DNA of 64,000 nucleotides from Trypanosoma brucei gambiense DAL972 (Eukaryota > Euglenozoa > Kinetoplastea > Trypanosomatida > Trypanosomatidae), in NCBI RefSeq assembly GCF_000210295.1, contig NC_026736.1, forward strand, positions 894,022 to 958,021, written 5' to 3'. Each line of letters opens with the position of its first letter. Within the stretch, counting starts at the first letter, position 1. Positions 48,385 to 59,000 of this stretch are shown here, one piece after another. The translations under genes were made by a program, and so were the position numbers. The notes beneath the pieces were generated by a model. It worked only from the letters and a program-made list of their open reading frames with translations. It searched no databases and was not told the origin of the DNA.

Positions 48385-49521
48385 ATGGGCATTATTAAAC
48401 ATGTGGCAGTTATATTGGACGTGTCTGAAGCGAGCTTGGAGCAACATGTCTTGGAGAGGGTGCGGCAGTTGGACGAAGACACTGTTGTTCGTCGCCTCTC
48501 CGAAGAAAAGGCGGGAAAATTGCCTGATTTTATAAAGCTTTCGGAGGACATTATAGAAAAGAACGATCTCCGGAAGAGCGGGGAAGGTAGTGTTGAGTCC
48601 ATACAGCGCTTCGTATGTTTCGTTACAGACAATAAGACGAGACAAAACGGCATGGTTGCATATGCAATGCACTGCCTGCAGATTCCAGTTCTGTCACTTA
48701 CGAAAGGCCAGAAGGCGAAAGGTAATGATGATGCTGAGCACTGGGTGTCCACTATATTATACAAGGATCTTGACGGGTCGCACACTGACCCCCTCGCTGC
48801 CGTCAACGAGTTCTTCACGTTTCCTGATAAAGTGGGAGAACTTCTTGCAGTTGAGGGGAGGGACAGCCAATTAACCCTACAATATTGCCGTGAACTGCGT
48901 AGTTACCTTCAGCGTGCGTGGAGTGCAGAGGTGAAGCTCGTGGGGCCCAATGGTTGTGACATGTCTGAGGAAGGTTTGGACGGGACAAAGTGTGGAGAGA
49001 CGGATAATGTGGAGGAACAGGTGGAAGTGGAGTCTGGAATCCATGCCCCACTGGTTAAGGAGCTTTTGGGCAACAGCCAGCTTGAGAGCACCCATCAAAA
49101 TGACCATCTTTTGCACGGGGCCATGTATGCACTCAACCGCCATGAAAATCTTCCAATTATTCGATACCGTCTGCAGCGAGGGGTGAATATCATTCTGTGC
49201 CGCCCGATGTCCTCTTCCCTTGAGAAGCTGTTTAATAAGTTTTCCAGGATGCGAGGGGGAGCAGAGGATGTGCGGCGGTCATTTATTGACGCCGTGAAAT
49301 CGCTTCTGCAGTTTGAGGGTCGATGGCTTGACATGCCGAGGCGGAGAGTGGTGTTGATACGAGAGGGCGTGGCTCACAGTTGGAGCGCTTGGCTTGGCAA
49401 TGAGGTGATCCACCCGTTGGTTGATTGGATACCAGTTGACGTCAAAGCTGGTAATATCGCTGACCATTGCGCCTCCCTAGAGGCGAGTGTAAAGAAGGCG
49501 GTGCGACGGCTTTCCCGTTAA
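48385..49521 (+). CDS. Hypothetical protein, 378 aa
   Basis: Family not recognised. The N-terminus forms a plausible beta-alpha unit (MGIIKHVAVILDVSEASLEQ) and the protein appears soluble and globular in two parts. The first part (1-175) contains FVCFVTDNKTRQNGMVAYAM and IPVLSLTKGQKAKG; the second (about 230-378) contains NLPIIRYRLQRGVNIILCRP and HSWSAWLGNEVIHPLVDWIP. An acidic linker at about 190-220 separates them. There is no membrane segment or targeting signal. Start ATG 48385 follows a long T/C run and AG near 48188. I see no catalytic motif that I can name. Confidence 0.68.
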   Translation: MGIIKHVAVILDVSEASLEQHVLERVRQLDEDTVVRRLSEEKAGKLPDFIKLSEDIIEKNDLRKSGEGSVESIQRFVCFVTDNKTRQNGMVAYAMHCLQIPVLSLTKGQKAKGNDDAEHWVSTILYKDLDGSHTDPLAAVNEFFTFPDKVGELLAVEGRDSQLTLQYCRELRSYLQRAWSAEVKLVGPNGCDMSEEGLDGTKCGETDNVEEQVEVESGIHAPLVKELLGNSQLESTHQNDHLLHGAMYALNRHENLPIIRYRLQRGVNIILCRPMSSSLEKLFNKFSRMRGGAEDVRRSFIDAVKSLLQFEGRWLDMPRRRVVLIREGVAHSWSAWLGNEVIHPLVDWIPVDVKAGNIADHCASLEASVKKAVRRLSR

Positions 49522-49922
49522 CAGGAATATACTAAGATTATGGCAAATAATTTCCCCCTCTTCTCATTTGATGTGTTGTCTTGTTGCTGGTTGCGTCTCT
49601 CACAGTCATTTAAGGCAAAGTTCGCGTCCGGTGGGAGGGATGCAACAGGAGGAAAGTAGTTTTCTGTTGTATACCCCACTGTGTGTGTCTTTTCTGTCTT
49701 TTATTTTTTCAAGCAAAAGAAAAAATGCTATTTTCTTTCCTTCCTTGTTTTACTTCGATTCTGTTGTATTACTGTTCCAAGCCCTTTACTTATAGTAAAC
49801 GGGAGGGTAGAGGGCAAGGGGAGTGTCAAAAGGACTGCGGTTCGGAGGAAGGGTGAAGAAAAGGAAGAAAGGAACTCTTTTGTTTCGTATAGTGTGTGTG
49901 TGTCTTTCTGTTTCTGAGGATT
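49522..49922 (+). other. Intergenic region before the Yju2 gene
   Basis: No gene. Pyrimidine runs at about 49684-49711 and 49730-49775 and a GT patch at 49890-49902. Reading upstream of ATG 49923 is open only from GTG. Confidence 0.5.
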
Positions 49923-50978
49923 ATGGCCAAAATCAATGCAACTTATGGTTCCGGCTACTACCTCGCGCCTGACGTGGACTACCGCAGGCTTGAGGAACAA
50001 CAGAGATTAGAGCGCAAGCGGAAAAAGGTGAAGGGCGAAGCGGTTTCTCCGTCCGAGAGAGACGCCATACGCCAAACGTTTGCAATGCCATTCAACGTTA
50101 TTTGTCTTCACTGTAACTGTCGGATTGCACGGGGCGCACACGGTTATGTGAACCGTAGGGCGACAGATGAAACATACATGGGGATCCGCATATGGGAGCT
50201 GGAAATCCGCTGCATGTTCTGTAAGGGTCACATTTATTTCAAGACAGATTACGAAACCGCCAAACTGACAGGTGGGTATCATTGCAGTCGCAACTGCAGA
50301 CGCGGCGAGGGCGACTTCTACGGGACAAACCAAATAAATGAGGAGGTGAAGGCCCAACGGGCAGCTGAAAAAGCGGATGAGGGAACAGTAGATGCACTGG
50401 AGCGTGAGAATGAGGTGATGCTTCAGCTACAGGAAAGAGAGCGTTTGGTGGAGGAGCTCGTGGAGGCCAGAGCTGGCACGGAGGAGGCTCAGACGCGTGA
50501 TGAGCTCCTGCAGGTGATCCGAGCCAGGAAGCAGCAAGGAGCTTTGATGGTGGGGGACGGGATTGAAGGTGAGTTTCAGTCGGAAGCAAAGCGCTCAGCT
50601 GAGGAGGAAGAAGAAGAGATGTACCAGCGCTTCGAAGCACAGCTGCGACTTTGGGGTGGTGAAGGCACTTCGTCTTGGCGGGAGCAACATGATCAACAAC
50701 AGCGGAGCGGGGAAAAGAAGGGTGGTGGAGGTGAGGAGGAGGAAGTGACAGCAGCCCTCATAGCGAGGTATGCAGGTGCTGAAGGGAAATATGGAAACGT
50801 TTTCGTCGACGATTCGGAGGATAGCAACGACGATGATCGCGAAGGGAAGTCCGTTCCACTGCCCAGTGCTACCACGACGCCTTTAACGACGTCCCCATCT
50901 ACATCAGCAAATGAGAAAAGCAACTTAGTTTCAGTCTTGCGGAAAGGGAGTGCATTGGCTTCCTTGCTTGACGATTGA
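49923..50978 (+). CDS. YJU2: Splicing factor Yju2/CWC16 family
   Basis: Yju2 (CCDC94) joins the spliceosome at activation and promotes the first step; in trypanosomes it would serve trans-splicing of every mRNA. The 351-aa protein has the family's zinc-binding core. MPFNVICLHCNCRIARG (about 55-71) supplies the first Cys pair, where Yju2 has a similar MPFNI-C--C---I-KG sequence. ETYMGIRIWELEIRCMFCKG (about 83-102) supplies the second Cys pair, and HIYFKTDYET follows, matching the family's EITFKTDPEN. After the core come a charged helical region (about 145-230) and an acidic disordered tail with Ser/Thr-rich end. The N-terminus GSGYYLAPDVDYRRLE recalls the family's KYYPPDFDP start. Yju2 fits better than the sister family CCDC130 because of the YMG-I-I and FKTD pattern. 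Confidence 0.88.
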   Translation: MAKINATYGSGYYLAPDVDYRRLEEQQRLERKRKKVKGEAVSPSERDAIRQTFAMPFNVICLHCNCRIARGAHGYVNRRATDETYMGIRIWELEIRCMFCKGHIYFKTDYETAKLTGGYHCSRNCRRGEGDFYGTNQINEEVKAQRAAEKADEGTVDALERENEVMLQLQERERLVEELVEARAGTEEAQTRDELLQVIRARKQQGALMVGDGIEGEFQSEAKRSAEEEEEEMYQRFEAQLRLWGGEGTSSWREQHDQQQRSGEKKGGGGEEEEVTAALIARYAGAEGKYGNVFVDDSEDSNDDDREGKSVPLPSATTTPLTTSPSTSANEKSNLVSVLRKGSALASLLDD

Positions 50979-51298
50979 GATACCTACTGCACCTCTTTTA
51001 GTTGTTGCGACGCACGCCATTGCCGTTATTTTAGGCATGATGGCATTGTTATTGTCGTTATAGTTCAACAGGAGAAACCTCTTCACCGTGAAGCGATGTT
51101 CCTCTTCTTTTTCCCTCTTAACATCGTCAGATTTTTTTTTTTGCTCCGCATCACAATAGTGTTTAGGAAGTTTAGCCTCTCCATATTAATTGCTTGACGC
51201 AGTCAAACACGCGTTTGAACTTCTGGTGGGTAGAGGTGATAGGTCCACCGTCCTTTGTTTTTTTGCAGCCTGTAGACAAACCCGTTGCTGCCACGATA
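50979..51298 (+). other. Short intergenic region with Sec16 splice acceptor
   Basis: Contains a T run near 51130-51142 and, at 51252-51268, CTTTGTTTTTTTGCAG, a very good acceptor 30 nt before the Sec16 ATG. Confidence 0.6.
51252..51268 (+). promoter_or_regulatory. Trans-splice acceptor of the Sec16 mRNA
   Basis: Pyrimidine tract directly followed by GCAG (AG 51267-51268). It falls inside the longer reading frame that opens at a TTG at 51194, so it shows that the 35 extra upstream residues are not translated and that ATG 51299 is the start. Confidence 0.7.
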
Positions 51299-54200
51299 AT
51301 GAATACAAACCGGCCGAACACATCTGGCGTTCCCTCTTCTTCCTCCACTGCCGGCCCCTTGGCTTTACGGAGCGGAAGCACCGCAGGGGTTGTTGGGGGA
51401 ACTGACGCTGGTAGAAGCGGCAGCAGATCAATGGATTATAACCCATTCTCTCTCATGGATGTTGGGACGGCGAAGATTGGGTTTGAACAATTCCATGGGG
51501 TGCCGTCGTCAATGCCGATGCAACAGCAACAGCGCGGGGTGCCAACAACAGCCACGTCCATGGGCTCTGCTGTTGACTGTCAGCTTCGCAAGTCTTCGGC
51601 AGGAACCCAACAAGGAGACCACTCATACTACCAGCAACAGCGGCAACCTTCTCTGTCCCAACCTCAACAGCGCACGAATCTTTCGCTGGATTTGGCGAGA
51701 GTCACCCAGTTGGCATCACAACGCAGCGGCTCAGCCATTACAACCACACGACAAGATATCGTGACACCATCCTCCGCGAACCGCTCGGTTTCTCAGAGCT
51801 CTGCTCTGGATTTAAAAACCAGGGGGGGCTCTCTAGATACCGTCACGTCCATGCGCTCTGGAACAGATGGGGAGCCACATGGTAGAGTTGCGAAGCGTTC
51901 AGCAATCTTTAGTAACTTCCTCAAAAGGGATCCCCCAGACTTTTTGAAACCGTCGCCAAACACCTTACTGCGGCGACAAGGGTCAAGCACAGCGGTGACC
52001 GCACGTGGGCTTTTTGGTGACCAGTCTCGCTCTGGCAGCACCGCGACAAACCCAGACGCGCACGTGTCGCGTCCGCAACACCAGGAACAACTACTGGACC
52101 CCTCGCCATCGCAAGGGTACTCTCCAGGGTTTGTGCTCCACACAGCGAGGGAAAGGGACCGCGTCAAACCTGCATTCTTCAGTGATTCTGCATTGACAGC
52201 TCGACCGAGTGCTGAGGATACTTCAACACGGTTTGTTTCATCTGAGCAGTGTGTTTCCCCCCTCCCGAGCAGCACGAATCAAGCGACAGCTTCGCACCTT
52301 CCCCAAGGACCCCCGCTGGGCGTGAACAACCCTGGGGCGACAGAGCCTCACTTTATTGACAGTGGAAGCGCCTCAACCGTTGTTTCAACGGCCACTGGGA
52401 CGCATCTGCCCCATGGTTCAGATTCTGTTGTTTCTGCTCCGAATGCACTCACCAGTGATTTTCATGTACCCCAAATGGACATAGCCGTGCGAGGTGTGTT
52501 GGGAGATACGAGGTTATCTAACGCCACGACATCGTCAGCATCACAGAGTCTTGCCTACCTAACTCCAGGTGCTGAGGTTGCTGTCAGCGAAAATTATGCT
52601 GAGAAAAACAATATTCTGGTTAGCAGGCCACCTTCAGCTCCTCATGCTCACATGCCGTTGCCGGCGGATCCGCGTGTGGGAAGCGTCCTCTCGGCGGACA
52701 ACGTGGCCATGAATCGGGGTGATGCTCTGGGGCTGCCAATGCCGCAAGGTATCCCAAATGATGGGTTGAGTCCAAATGGAACCGAAGAAACGGCTTTGGC
52801 TCTTCCTCGTCCTCCTTTTCCTGGGTTTGGGCATCCCCATAAGGTATGCCCCGCTGCTGTTGTGCCTGCCGGTGATGACGTTGCTGCGCCTCATGTAACC
52901 TCCGCTACGCACGGCCTTGGTTTCCCGCCCACGGGCCGCCAACGGCAGGAGCGGACGGAACACGATACACAGGCTTGTGTGTTTATCGACGGCTTTGACC
53001 CGAGCGAAGCCCCCCCAGCTGCGCCGTCCTATGGGGATGCCGTAGACGGTTCGTCTTCGCAAGAGTGGCACGATGGTTCGCTGCAGGACGCGGTTGCCAC
53101 AGCGCCTTCTAATGTGGGGTCCGAGGCTTTGCTATTTGAGGGCCCAACTCAGGCAGGGGAAGTTGGTACTAACATGTGTCCCGTTGAAGAGGGGACATCT
53201 CCGGAAGCGCGGCTGCCGGCTTTAGATATGGCTGCTCTCCCTGTGTCCAGCCGCCGTGAAGGGAAAGGTTGGGGACAACAACATCGTCCACGTGGTGGAG
53301 CCCCGTGTTTTGCCGTATTTTCTCCTACGGGGTGTGTTATTGCAGTGTTTAACGCTCCCAATCCCTCCGTGAAGCCCAGGTTTGTATGCAGTCGTGTTGC
53401 GGACATACTTTCTGGGAAGGCGAAAGGTATGAACCCTTCCAAAGTGGGTGAAGACTATGTAACGACCCTTCGCGTTTCGGCTGCATTCACCCTTAGAAAA
53501 ATCAATGAAAACAAAGTTCCACTGACGTCTCTCCGCGAAGCCGTCCAGCAAGTGCCCGACATCCTTCCGCTTCTAAGGGGCGTTTTGTCCTACGCGCTGC
53601 GTGACCCGTTGCCTGACTGGCGTAACGGTGGACAGAAGGAGCTTACCAAAATGCTCTCGGAGGTGGCTGAGCAGGTGCCCCCCTCCAGTGTGATGAACCC
53701 TATTCGGCTGTCCGACCCAAATTTGTTGAAGAGGGACCCGGAACAGGGTCTGCGGGAGGTGCAACGGTTGTTGCTTATTGGAGAGCGTGAGGCTGCCGTG
53801 GGGGTGGCTATGGAGTTTCAGTTATACACGCATGCCATTATTATTTCGATGGTGTGCCCCACCAAAGAGCAATACATGGATGTAATCCGTACCGTTGTTG
53901 AGAAAGAGTTAAGCCCCCTTTCACCTCTTGCTCACGCCTACTGTACGTTTAACGAGCTACCGCTTCCTGGATTCGCGAGTTCGCCAACATCTACGTTGCC
54001 CAGCGCACCGACGGGAGGGTGTGAGGTTTGCGTTCGGCAGTCCTGGGTGCAGCACGCGGCACTGTTTGTGTCTAACTTCACTAGGGAAAGTGCGGTGGGC
54101 TTGGTACAGCTGGGAGATGCCCTTGTAAAAGAAGGGTTGATTGACGAGGCCTATTGTTGTTTTCTGCTCGCTCATCTTACTCCGATGGGAAATGTTGCCC

Positions 54201-55462
54201 CTCAGCAGCTACCACAACCCCAACAGCAGCACGTCATGAATCTTCTTCGTGTGCGACTTGGCGCATTGGGTGGGCACTGCCGTCCTGACGGTGTGCGTGT
54301 GGTTCTGACGCCGAAATTGCTGTTTCTAGCTGATGTTGTAGACAACATTCGCTGTAACCTTGAAGTGTCTGCACAACCTGCAGCAACGGAAGGGGAGGGT
54401 TTAGTGATGCGTCACGGACTTCCCGCTCGCTCGCCTGCCAGCAAAGTTGTGTTCTGCTATTTGCAAATGTTATGGTTACAGGAGGTGGGTCTGCATGATA
54501 TGGCGGATCCTTTCATGGCACACACACTCCGGATGGCACCGACGTCATCCAAGAACTCGGCACCATTCACTTTGAACCGCCTGCTCGCCTCCGGACCCCC
54601 TGTCCCTGCGCCAGCCACTGCAACCGATGCTGCCGTCGCACCTGTCCCCATTCCCACCCCTGGTACGCCTCAGCTGAAAACGGCTCCACCAGCTCCTGGA
54701 CTTCTAAACAAAGGGATCGGACCAAGGTTTGGTGCCCAGACGTCACAAAGAGTACTGCCGCGGATAGGACCAGACGGGTACCGTGTAACCACGGTGCCCA
54801 CTGCCCCGCAGACGTCGCCGCCGGTGCCAATGCTAGCAGGAGCGTTTACGCCCAACGCACCGGGAGGCGCCCAGACCGCAGGCTCGTCCATACCGCCACC
54901 GCCTGCCTCATTCCAGTCAAAAGTAGTGTCTACTGCGCCACCTCCTCCACCTCTTTCGTGCCAGGTGAAATCAGTCCCTGAAGGCGGTGCGGTAGAGAGT
55001 GAACCTACCAACCCGAACTCGGCCAGTTCCTCTTCCACTTCGTTCCCTGCTGCGCCACCCACTACCGCTCGCGGCCGTCCCGCTGAGCCTGGCCCAACTC
55101 AAGATCCCGGAAACAACGAGCGAACACAAGAGCCAAAGAAGCAGCAGAGACAACAGCCGCCCCGCTCAGGCTCTCTTGGTGCCCTCGCCAGTTTCTTGTT
55201 CCGGCGCAGCGGCTCCAAAGACAACGAAGCGAAAAAGGACGAACCAAAGAAGATGATCATTGACACTGAGAAGCCTCCGAAGTTTGACCCCACGAGGGGT
55301 TGCTATCTCTTTCCCGAGTCTGAAGAGGATAAGAAAGTGGCAGAGATGATCAAGGCGGGTCCTATGATGCGATTTTCCGTGAAGCAGCAAGCCCCGCAGG
55401 GACCGGTTAACCGCCGAATGCCCGTAAGGACGAAATATGTGGACACATTTAACTCCTCCTGA
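51299..55462 (+). CDS. SEC16: Sec16, COPII scaffold of ER exit sites
   Basis: Sec16 organises ER exit sites and regulates COPII coat assembly. The 1,387-aa protein follows the family plan. A long Ser/Pro/Gln-rich disordered N-terminus (1-690) precedes a helical central conserved domain at about 690-965, which binds Sec13. Recognisable central pieces are LREVQRLLLIGEREAAVGVA (about 818-837), WVQHAALFVSN (about 916) and LVQLGDALVKEGLIDEAYCC (about 932-951), matching the family's W---LA--L-N and LGD-L---G-I--AH-CY pattern. A Pro-rich region (1080-1270) with PPPPASF and PPPPPL follows. The C-terminal block (about 1290-1345) has a hydrophobic-basic LGALASFLFRR motif followed by a lysine/acid stretch, like the Sec16 C-terminus that contacts Sec23. 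Start set by the acceptor at 51268. Confidence 0.87.
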   Translation: MNTNRPNTSGVPSSSSTAGPLALRSGSTAGVVGGTDAGRSGSRSMDYNPFSLMDVGTAKIGFEQFHGVPSSMPMQQQQRGVPTTATSMGSAVDCQLRKSSAGTQQGDHSYYQQQRQPSLSQPQQRTNLSLDLARVTQLASQRSGSAITTTRQDIVTPSSANRSVSQSSALDLKTRGGSLDTVTSMRSGTDGEPHGRVAKRSAIFSNFLKRDPPDFLKPSPNTLLRRQGSSTAVTARGLFGDQSRSGSTATNPDAHVSRPQHQEQLLDPSPSQGYSPGFVLHTARERDRVKPAFFSDSALTARPSAEDTSTRFVSSEQCVSPLPSSTNQATASHLPQGPPLGVNNPGATEPHFIDSGSASTVVSTATGTHLPHGSDSVVSAPNALTSDFHVPQMDIAVRGVLGDTRLSNATTSSASQSLAYLTPGAEVAVSENYAEKNNILVSRPPSAPHAHMPLPADPRVGSVLSADNVAMNRGDALGLPMPQGIPNDGLSPNGTEETALALPRPPFPGFGHPHKVCPAAVVPAGDDVAAPHVTSATHGLGFPPTGRQRQERTEHDTQACVFIDGFDPSEAPPAAPSYGDAVDGSSSQEWHDGSLQDAVATAPSNVGSEALLFEGPTQAGEVGTNMCPVEEGTSPEARLPALDMAALPVSSRREGKGWGQQHRPRGGAPCFAVFSPTGCVIAVFNAPNPSVKPRFVCSRVADILSGKAKGMNPSKVGEDYVTTLRVSAAFTLRKINENKVPLTSLREAVQQVPDILPLLRGVLSYALRDPLPDWRNGGQKELTKMLSEVAEQVPPSSVMNPIRLSDPNLLKRDPEQGLREVQRLLLIGEREAAVGVAMEFQLYTHAIIISMVCPTKEQYMDVIRTVVEKELSPLSPLAHAYCTFNELPLPGFASSPTSTLPSAPTGGCEVCVRQSWVQHAALFVSNFTRESAVGLVQLGDALVKEGLIDEAYCCFLLAHLTPMGNVAPQQLPQPQQQHVMNLLRVRLGALGGHCRPDGVRVVLTPKLLFLADVVDNIRCNLEVSAQPAATEGEGLVMRHGLPARSPASKVVFCYLQMLWLQEVGLHDMADPFMAHTLRMAPTSSKNSAPFTLNRLLASGPPVPAPATATDAAVAPVPIPTPGTPQLKTAPPAPGLLNKGIGPRFGAQTSQRVLPRIGPDGYRVTTVPTAPQTSPPVPMLAGAFTPNAPGGAQTAGSSIPPPPASFQSKVVSTAPPPPPLSCQVKSVPEGGAVESEPTNPNSASSSSTSFPAAPPTTARGRPAEPGPTQDPGNNERTQEPKKQQRQQPPRSGSLGALASFLFRRSGSKDNEAKKDEPKKMIIDTEKPPKFDPTRGCYLFPESEEDKKVAEMIKAGPMMRFSVKQQAPQGPVNRRMPVRTKYVDTFNSS

Positions 55463-56087
55463 TGCTTGAAAGCATGCTCCGCAGTTAGTTGCACCTGATA
55501 TTAATCGAGAAAGTCGTGGAAGTGTGTATATGTATGTGCTGTGCCGAATGATTTTGCATTGATGCCGAATGTAGCGGGTCGATGAAGAGATGACTTTGGG
55601 ACTCCCTTTTCGAGGATGTTCCCCTCCTACTGTGAAGTAGTCGCATCAAATTGTGTGTGTGAGGCGTGGAAAGGGATGTGCACGTGTGCGTACGTGTGGC
55701 TGGCGGCAGGCTCAGAAATGAAGTGATCAGAGAGCATAGTGTTGTCCTTAGAATGGAGCGGTTAGAATTGTGTTAGGTGGTGGAAAGGCGTCCACAAATC
55801 GCGTACGTGGGTGTTGAATAAGTGCGGGATGTGGCCATGGTTCTTCTTTGTTTTGCTGTCGTCACCTTTCTCCCTACTTTTTCTTCGCATAAGCCGACAA
55901 TAATGCGCGCATGTTTTAAAATAACGATTCTTCTTTTTGTACTGCTTACACACTGTTATCATGAATACGTGATTGTACGGTTAATATCCCTGTTTTAGCA
56001 CGCATTTGCTGGACGTGCTGCAGAAGAAAACGAAGGTGAAAAAAACGGACACATCGCTGTGCCATTTTCTTTTTTTAAATCAGAAAC
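55463..56087 (+). other. Intergenic region before the first lipase gene
   Basis: No gene. The sequence just before the ATG is TTTTCTTTTTTTAAATCAG (AG at 56082-56083), an acceptor that would leave a four-base leader for ATG 56088; earlier AGs near 56000-56030 are alternatives. Confidence 0.5.
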
Positions 56088-59000
56088 ATGATGGTGTGCC
56101 TTACAATTTTCCTTGATATCTCTTTCCGTATTTGTTTACCCGTTTTCAATGCGCACTACAGTAAAAGAAGGAAAGGGGGATCGGGGATGCCTATCCCAAC
56201 GGTAACCATGGGGCCAGACCCGATTTCTGAGCCACTCCTGCATGACGCCGACAGGGACGAGATTCCATTCTGTGTAACTCGTAATATTGGGCGGGAAATG
56301 AGACGTGGGTCCAACAGCGACAGCGGCAATCGTTGGAGACAGGTGGAACCCGTGTTGGAGTTACAGATTGAAACGCTCTCTACGACGTCAGCGGGGTGGT
56401 TTCTGAACTCGTGGTATGGCGCCCTTGTGGTGGCGCTTGTCCTGCAATCTTTGGTCTCTTTTCAGTGGGGGATGGTGAATATATGTGACAGCTCATCGGT
56501 AAGCATTCGCAACCTGGATTCGTGGAGAAGTTCTTGCGTGGAAAGGTACGAGTATCAGTCGGCTGAGCTTAACTGTTCGGGGACTAAGGTTCTGGTGCAA
56601 GCATGTGATCCACCGCCACACTCTTCGCATCGTGCAATGCTCCCATCTCTTCTAGGATGCGGAGCGGTACCGTTATCAGCACCATCTTACGCGGAGGACT
56701 CACCGGGCCCTAATCACGACGGGATGAGCATGCGGAGTGGAGGCTATATTCCAAAGCAACGACAGCAGCGTCTTTTCAACCTACGGTGGGTAGACCGAAA
56801 CGTGATTGATATACCGGCAAGTAAGGCCAACCGCTTTCCGCGCGTCGTTTTCAGTTTAGCATCGCCGCAGGACGCTATTTCTGGAGATATTCCCTTTAAG
56901 ACTTATCAGTTGCAGGTTGTTCTGGAAAAGTTTCCGGTGCATGCGCCTTCGGAAGGAGATATAAATGTTAACAGTGGTACCAGCCGGCCGGCAACCACTG
57001 GCGTGTACCGATACAACACAACAACCACGTGTTTTCGGACAACACCACGATGCTCTTCAGTGGTGTTGCCGCAGGATGTCGTGGTGGTTGGCGGGAATTC
57101 GAGAATCACATTAACCATCATCGGTGCTGTGGAGGAGCTGGCGTCTGTCGCTTCCATGTCTTCTGTTGGTATTGCGTTTCAGCGTTCTTTCTACACCATC
57201 TTTACAATTGCATGTCGCTACACCCTCATTGTGATCTCCGGTGTTCATTTGATCTTCTTTCTTTACCGAATTCGGCGGACGCAGACAATCTATGAGCATT
57301 ACTGGGTGACGGCCTTGAACGTGGCACTGATACTTTACCTTGACCCATTTTTCGCCGCCGGAGTTTACGACGAAAACGGTGTAGAACTTTATCGCTTCTT
57401 TGAGTACAACGTGCCGAATTATTTCATTGCCTTTTTGAACTGTTTTATTTTTGCGCTTGTTGGAGCCTCCATTAACGCTTCTGGGGAGGTAGGAGAGACT
57501 AAAAGGAGACTGAAGGGGGAAACCGTTCCAGGGTGTGACGCTCCTGTGTTTGAGGAACCGTCGCCTCGCCCGGGTCGGCCACCAGCGACCGTTCCTCCCG
57601 ATATGCCTCCTTCTTCACCTGGTGGCGATCCAAGGGATTTGCAACGAAAGGAAAAAAATTCATGGACAAGTGAGGCTCATGACAGTTCTGTATTACTTGC
57701 CTCCCCTGATGGGGATCGTGCGGCACTCGTGCGACGACGTGGTATGCCTCTGTGGGTTACCGTTTCAATCACTTGCTACTTCGTTATTCTCGTAGGTCTT
57801 GACGTGGGGAGGGCGTTCGTTGAGAATTGGGATTGGGGAACCGTTGCGGATTGTGCTACATTCTGTTGCCGTTACCTTGCGTCAATGTTCTACACAATGC
57901 TCCTGTTGCTTGTTTTTGCGTCGAATGTGCTACTTTTATGGCTCAAACGAAATCTGGGCAGACAGCCCTACCTAGAGACACGACCACGGCAGCTGGCATG
58001 CCGTGTGTTTATCTTCGTGTTTGCTAGTGCTATGGTCTATTTCGTTGTCCAGGCTGTTCTTATCGATCTACTCTACCCTCATATTGTGCGGATTGTCGTC
58101 TATCAGCCATTCAGTCAGCTCGCCCCCGTGATGGTTTCATCTTGCTTTGTGAGTCACATAACATTTGTGTACACACCCACCACTGCCTCACGGAGGGTGC
58201 CCATACGGCCAAACAACCCCATGTGGCGCCGTGTCGTTTGGTCACGGCAGTGGTATCAGTGGCTTCAGTTTCACGGTGGCATATTGTACATATTTCACAA
58301 CGAAGAGCAGGAACGATACTTCAACTTTTTACAGAACAAGCAGAGGTTGGCGAAAGTCCTTCACCGTCGGTCGGGTCGCGTCCCTGTCGCCACTGAGCAC
58401 GAGGGTGTAGGGCCCATTTGCTCCACGGCAGAGTGTGTTTGGAATGGTGACGGACCACTAGGGACATACGATGCGGAGAGCTCTGATAGTTCAGACTCCA
58501 GTGGCGGCGAAAGCAGCTTTTCTTATAATAGCAGTCACAATGAAGATGATGATGTTGCGTCAAGCGGACGTGGTTCGCGGCGTCGCAACTGGTCGCGCAT
58601 TCGGAGGGGTGTTTCGACACTGTTCGAACGTGCGGAGTGTCGGTTCGTGGAGAAATCTGCTTTGCTTCTGGATTCTCTCGAGGGGGCCATTCTTGACCCT
58701 TTGCAGTCTCTCCAACTTGGTGGCAATAGGCGTGTGCCCTTTTTTAACCTCGAGGCCGCGATTGATTGCCTGAATCTGTCGTGGGAGGCATACGCACCTC
58801 TGTGTAGTGATGTAGATGCTTCGAGGCGAGATGCTGATGGCGGGGGGAATGGCACCTCATCTTATTGCGCTGACTGCACTCCCTGTGCGTTTCCCCCAGA
58901 GACAAGGGGAGAAGGCGATAGTGATAAAAGTACCTTAGACGAGCGGGCATTTTTAGAAGGGGCTGTGGACAGCAGTGCAGTGACGACCGTCGATAACAGG

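Noticed and set aside
51194..51298. 35-codon upstream extension of Sec16
   Set aside because: Opens at a TTG and is cut by a strong splice acceptor at 51268; the first ATG is 51299.
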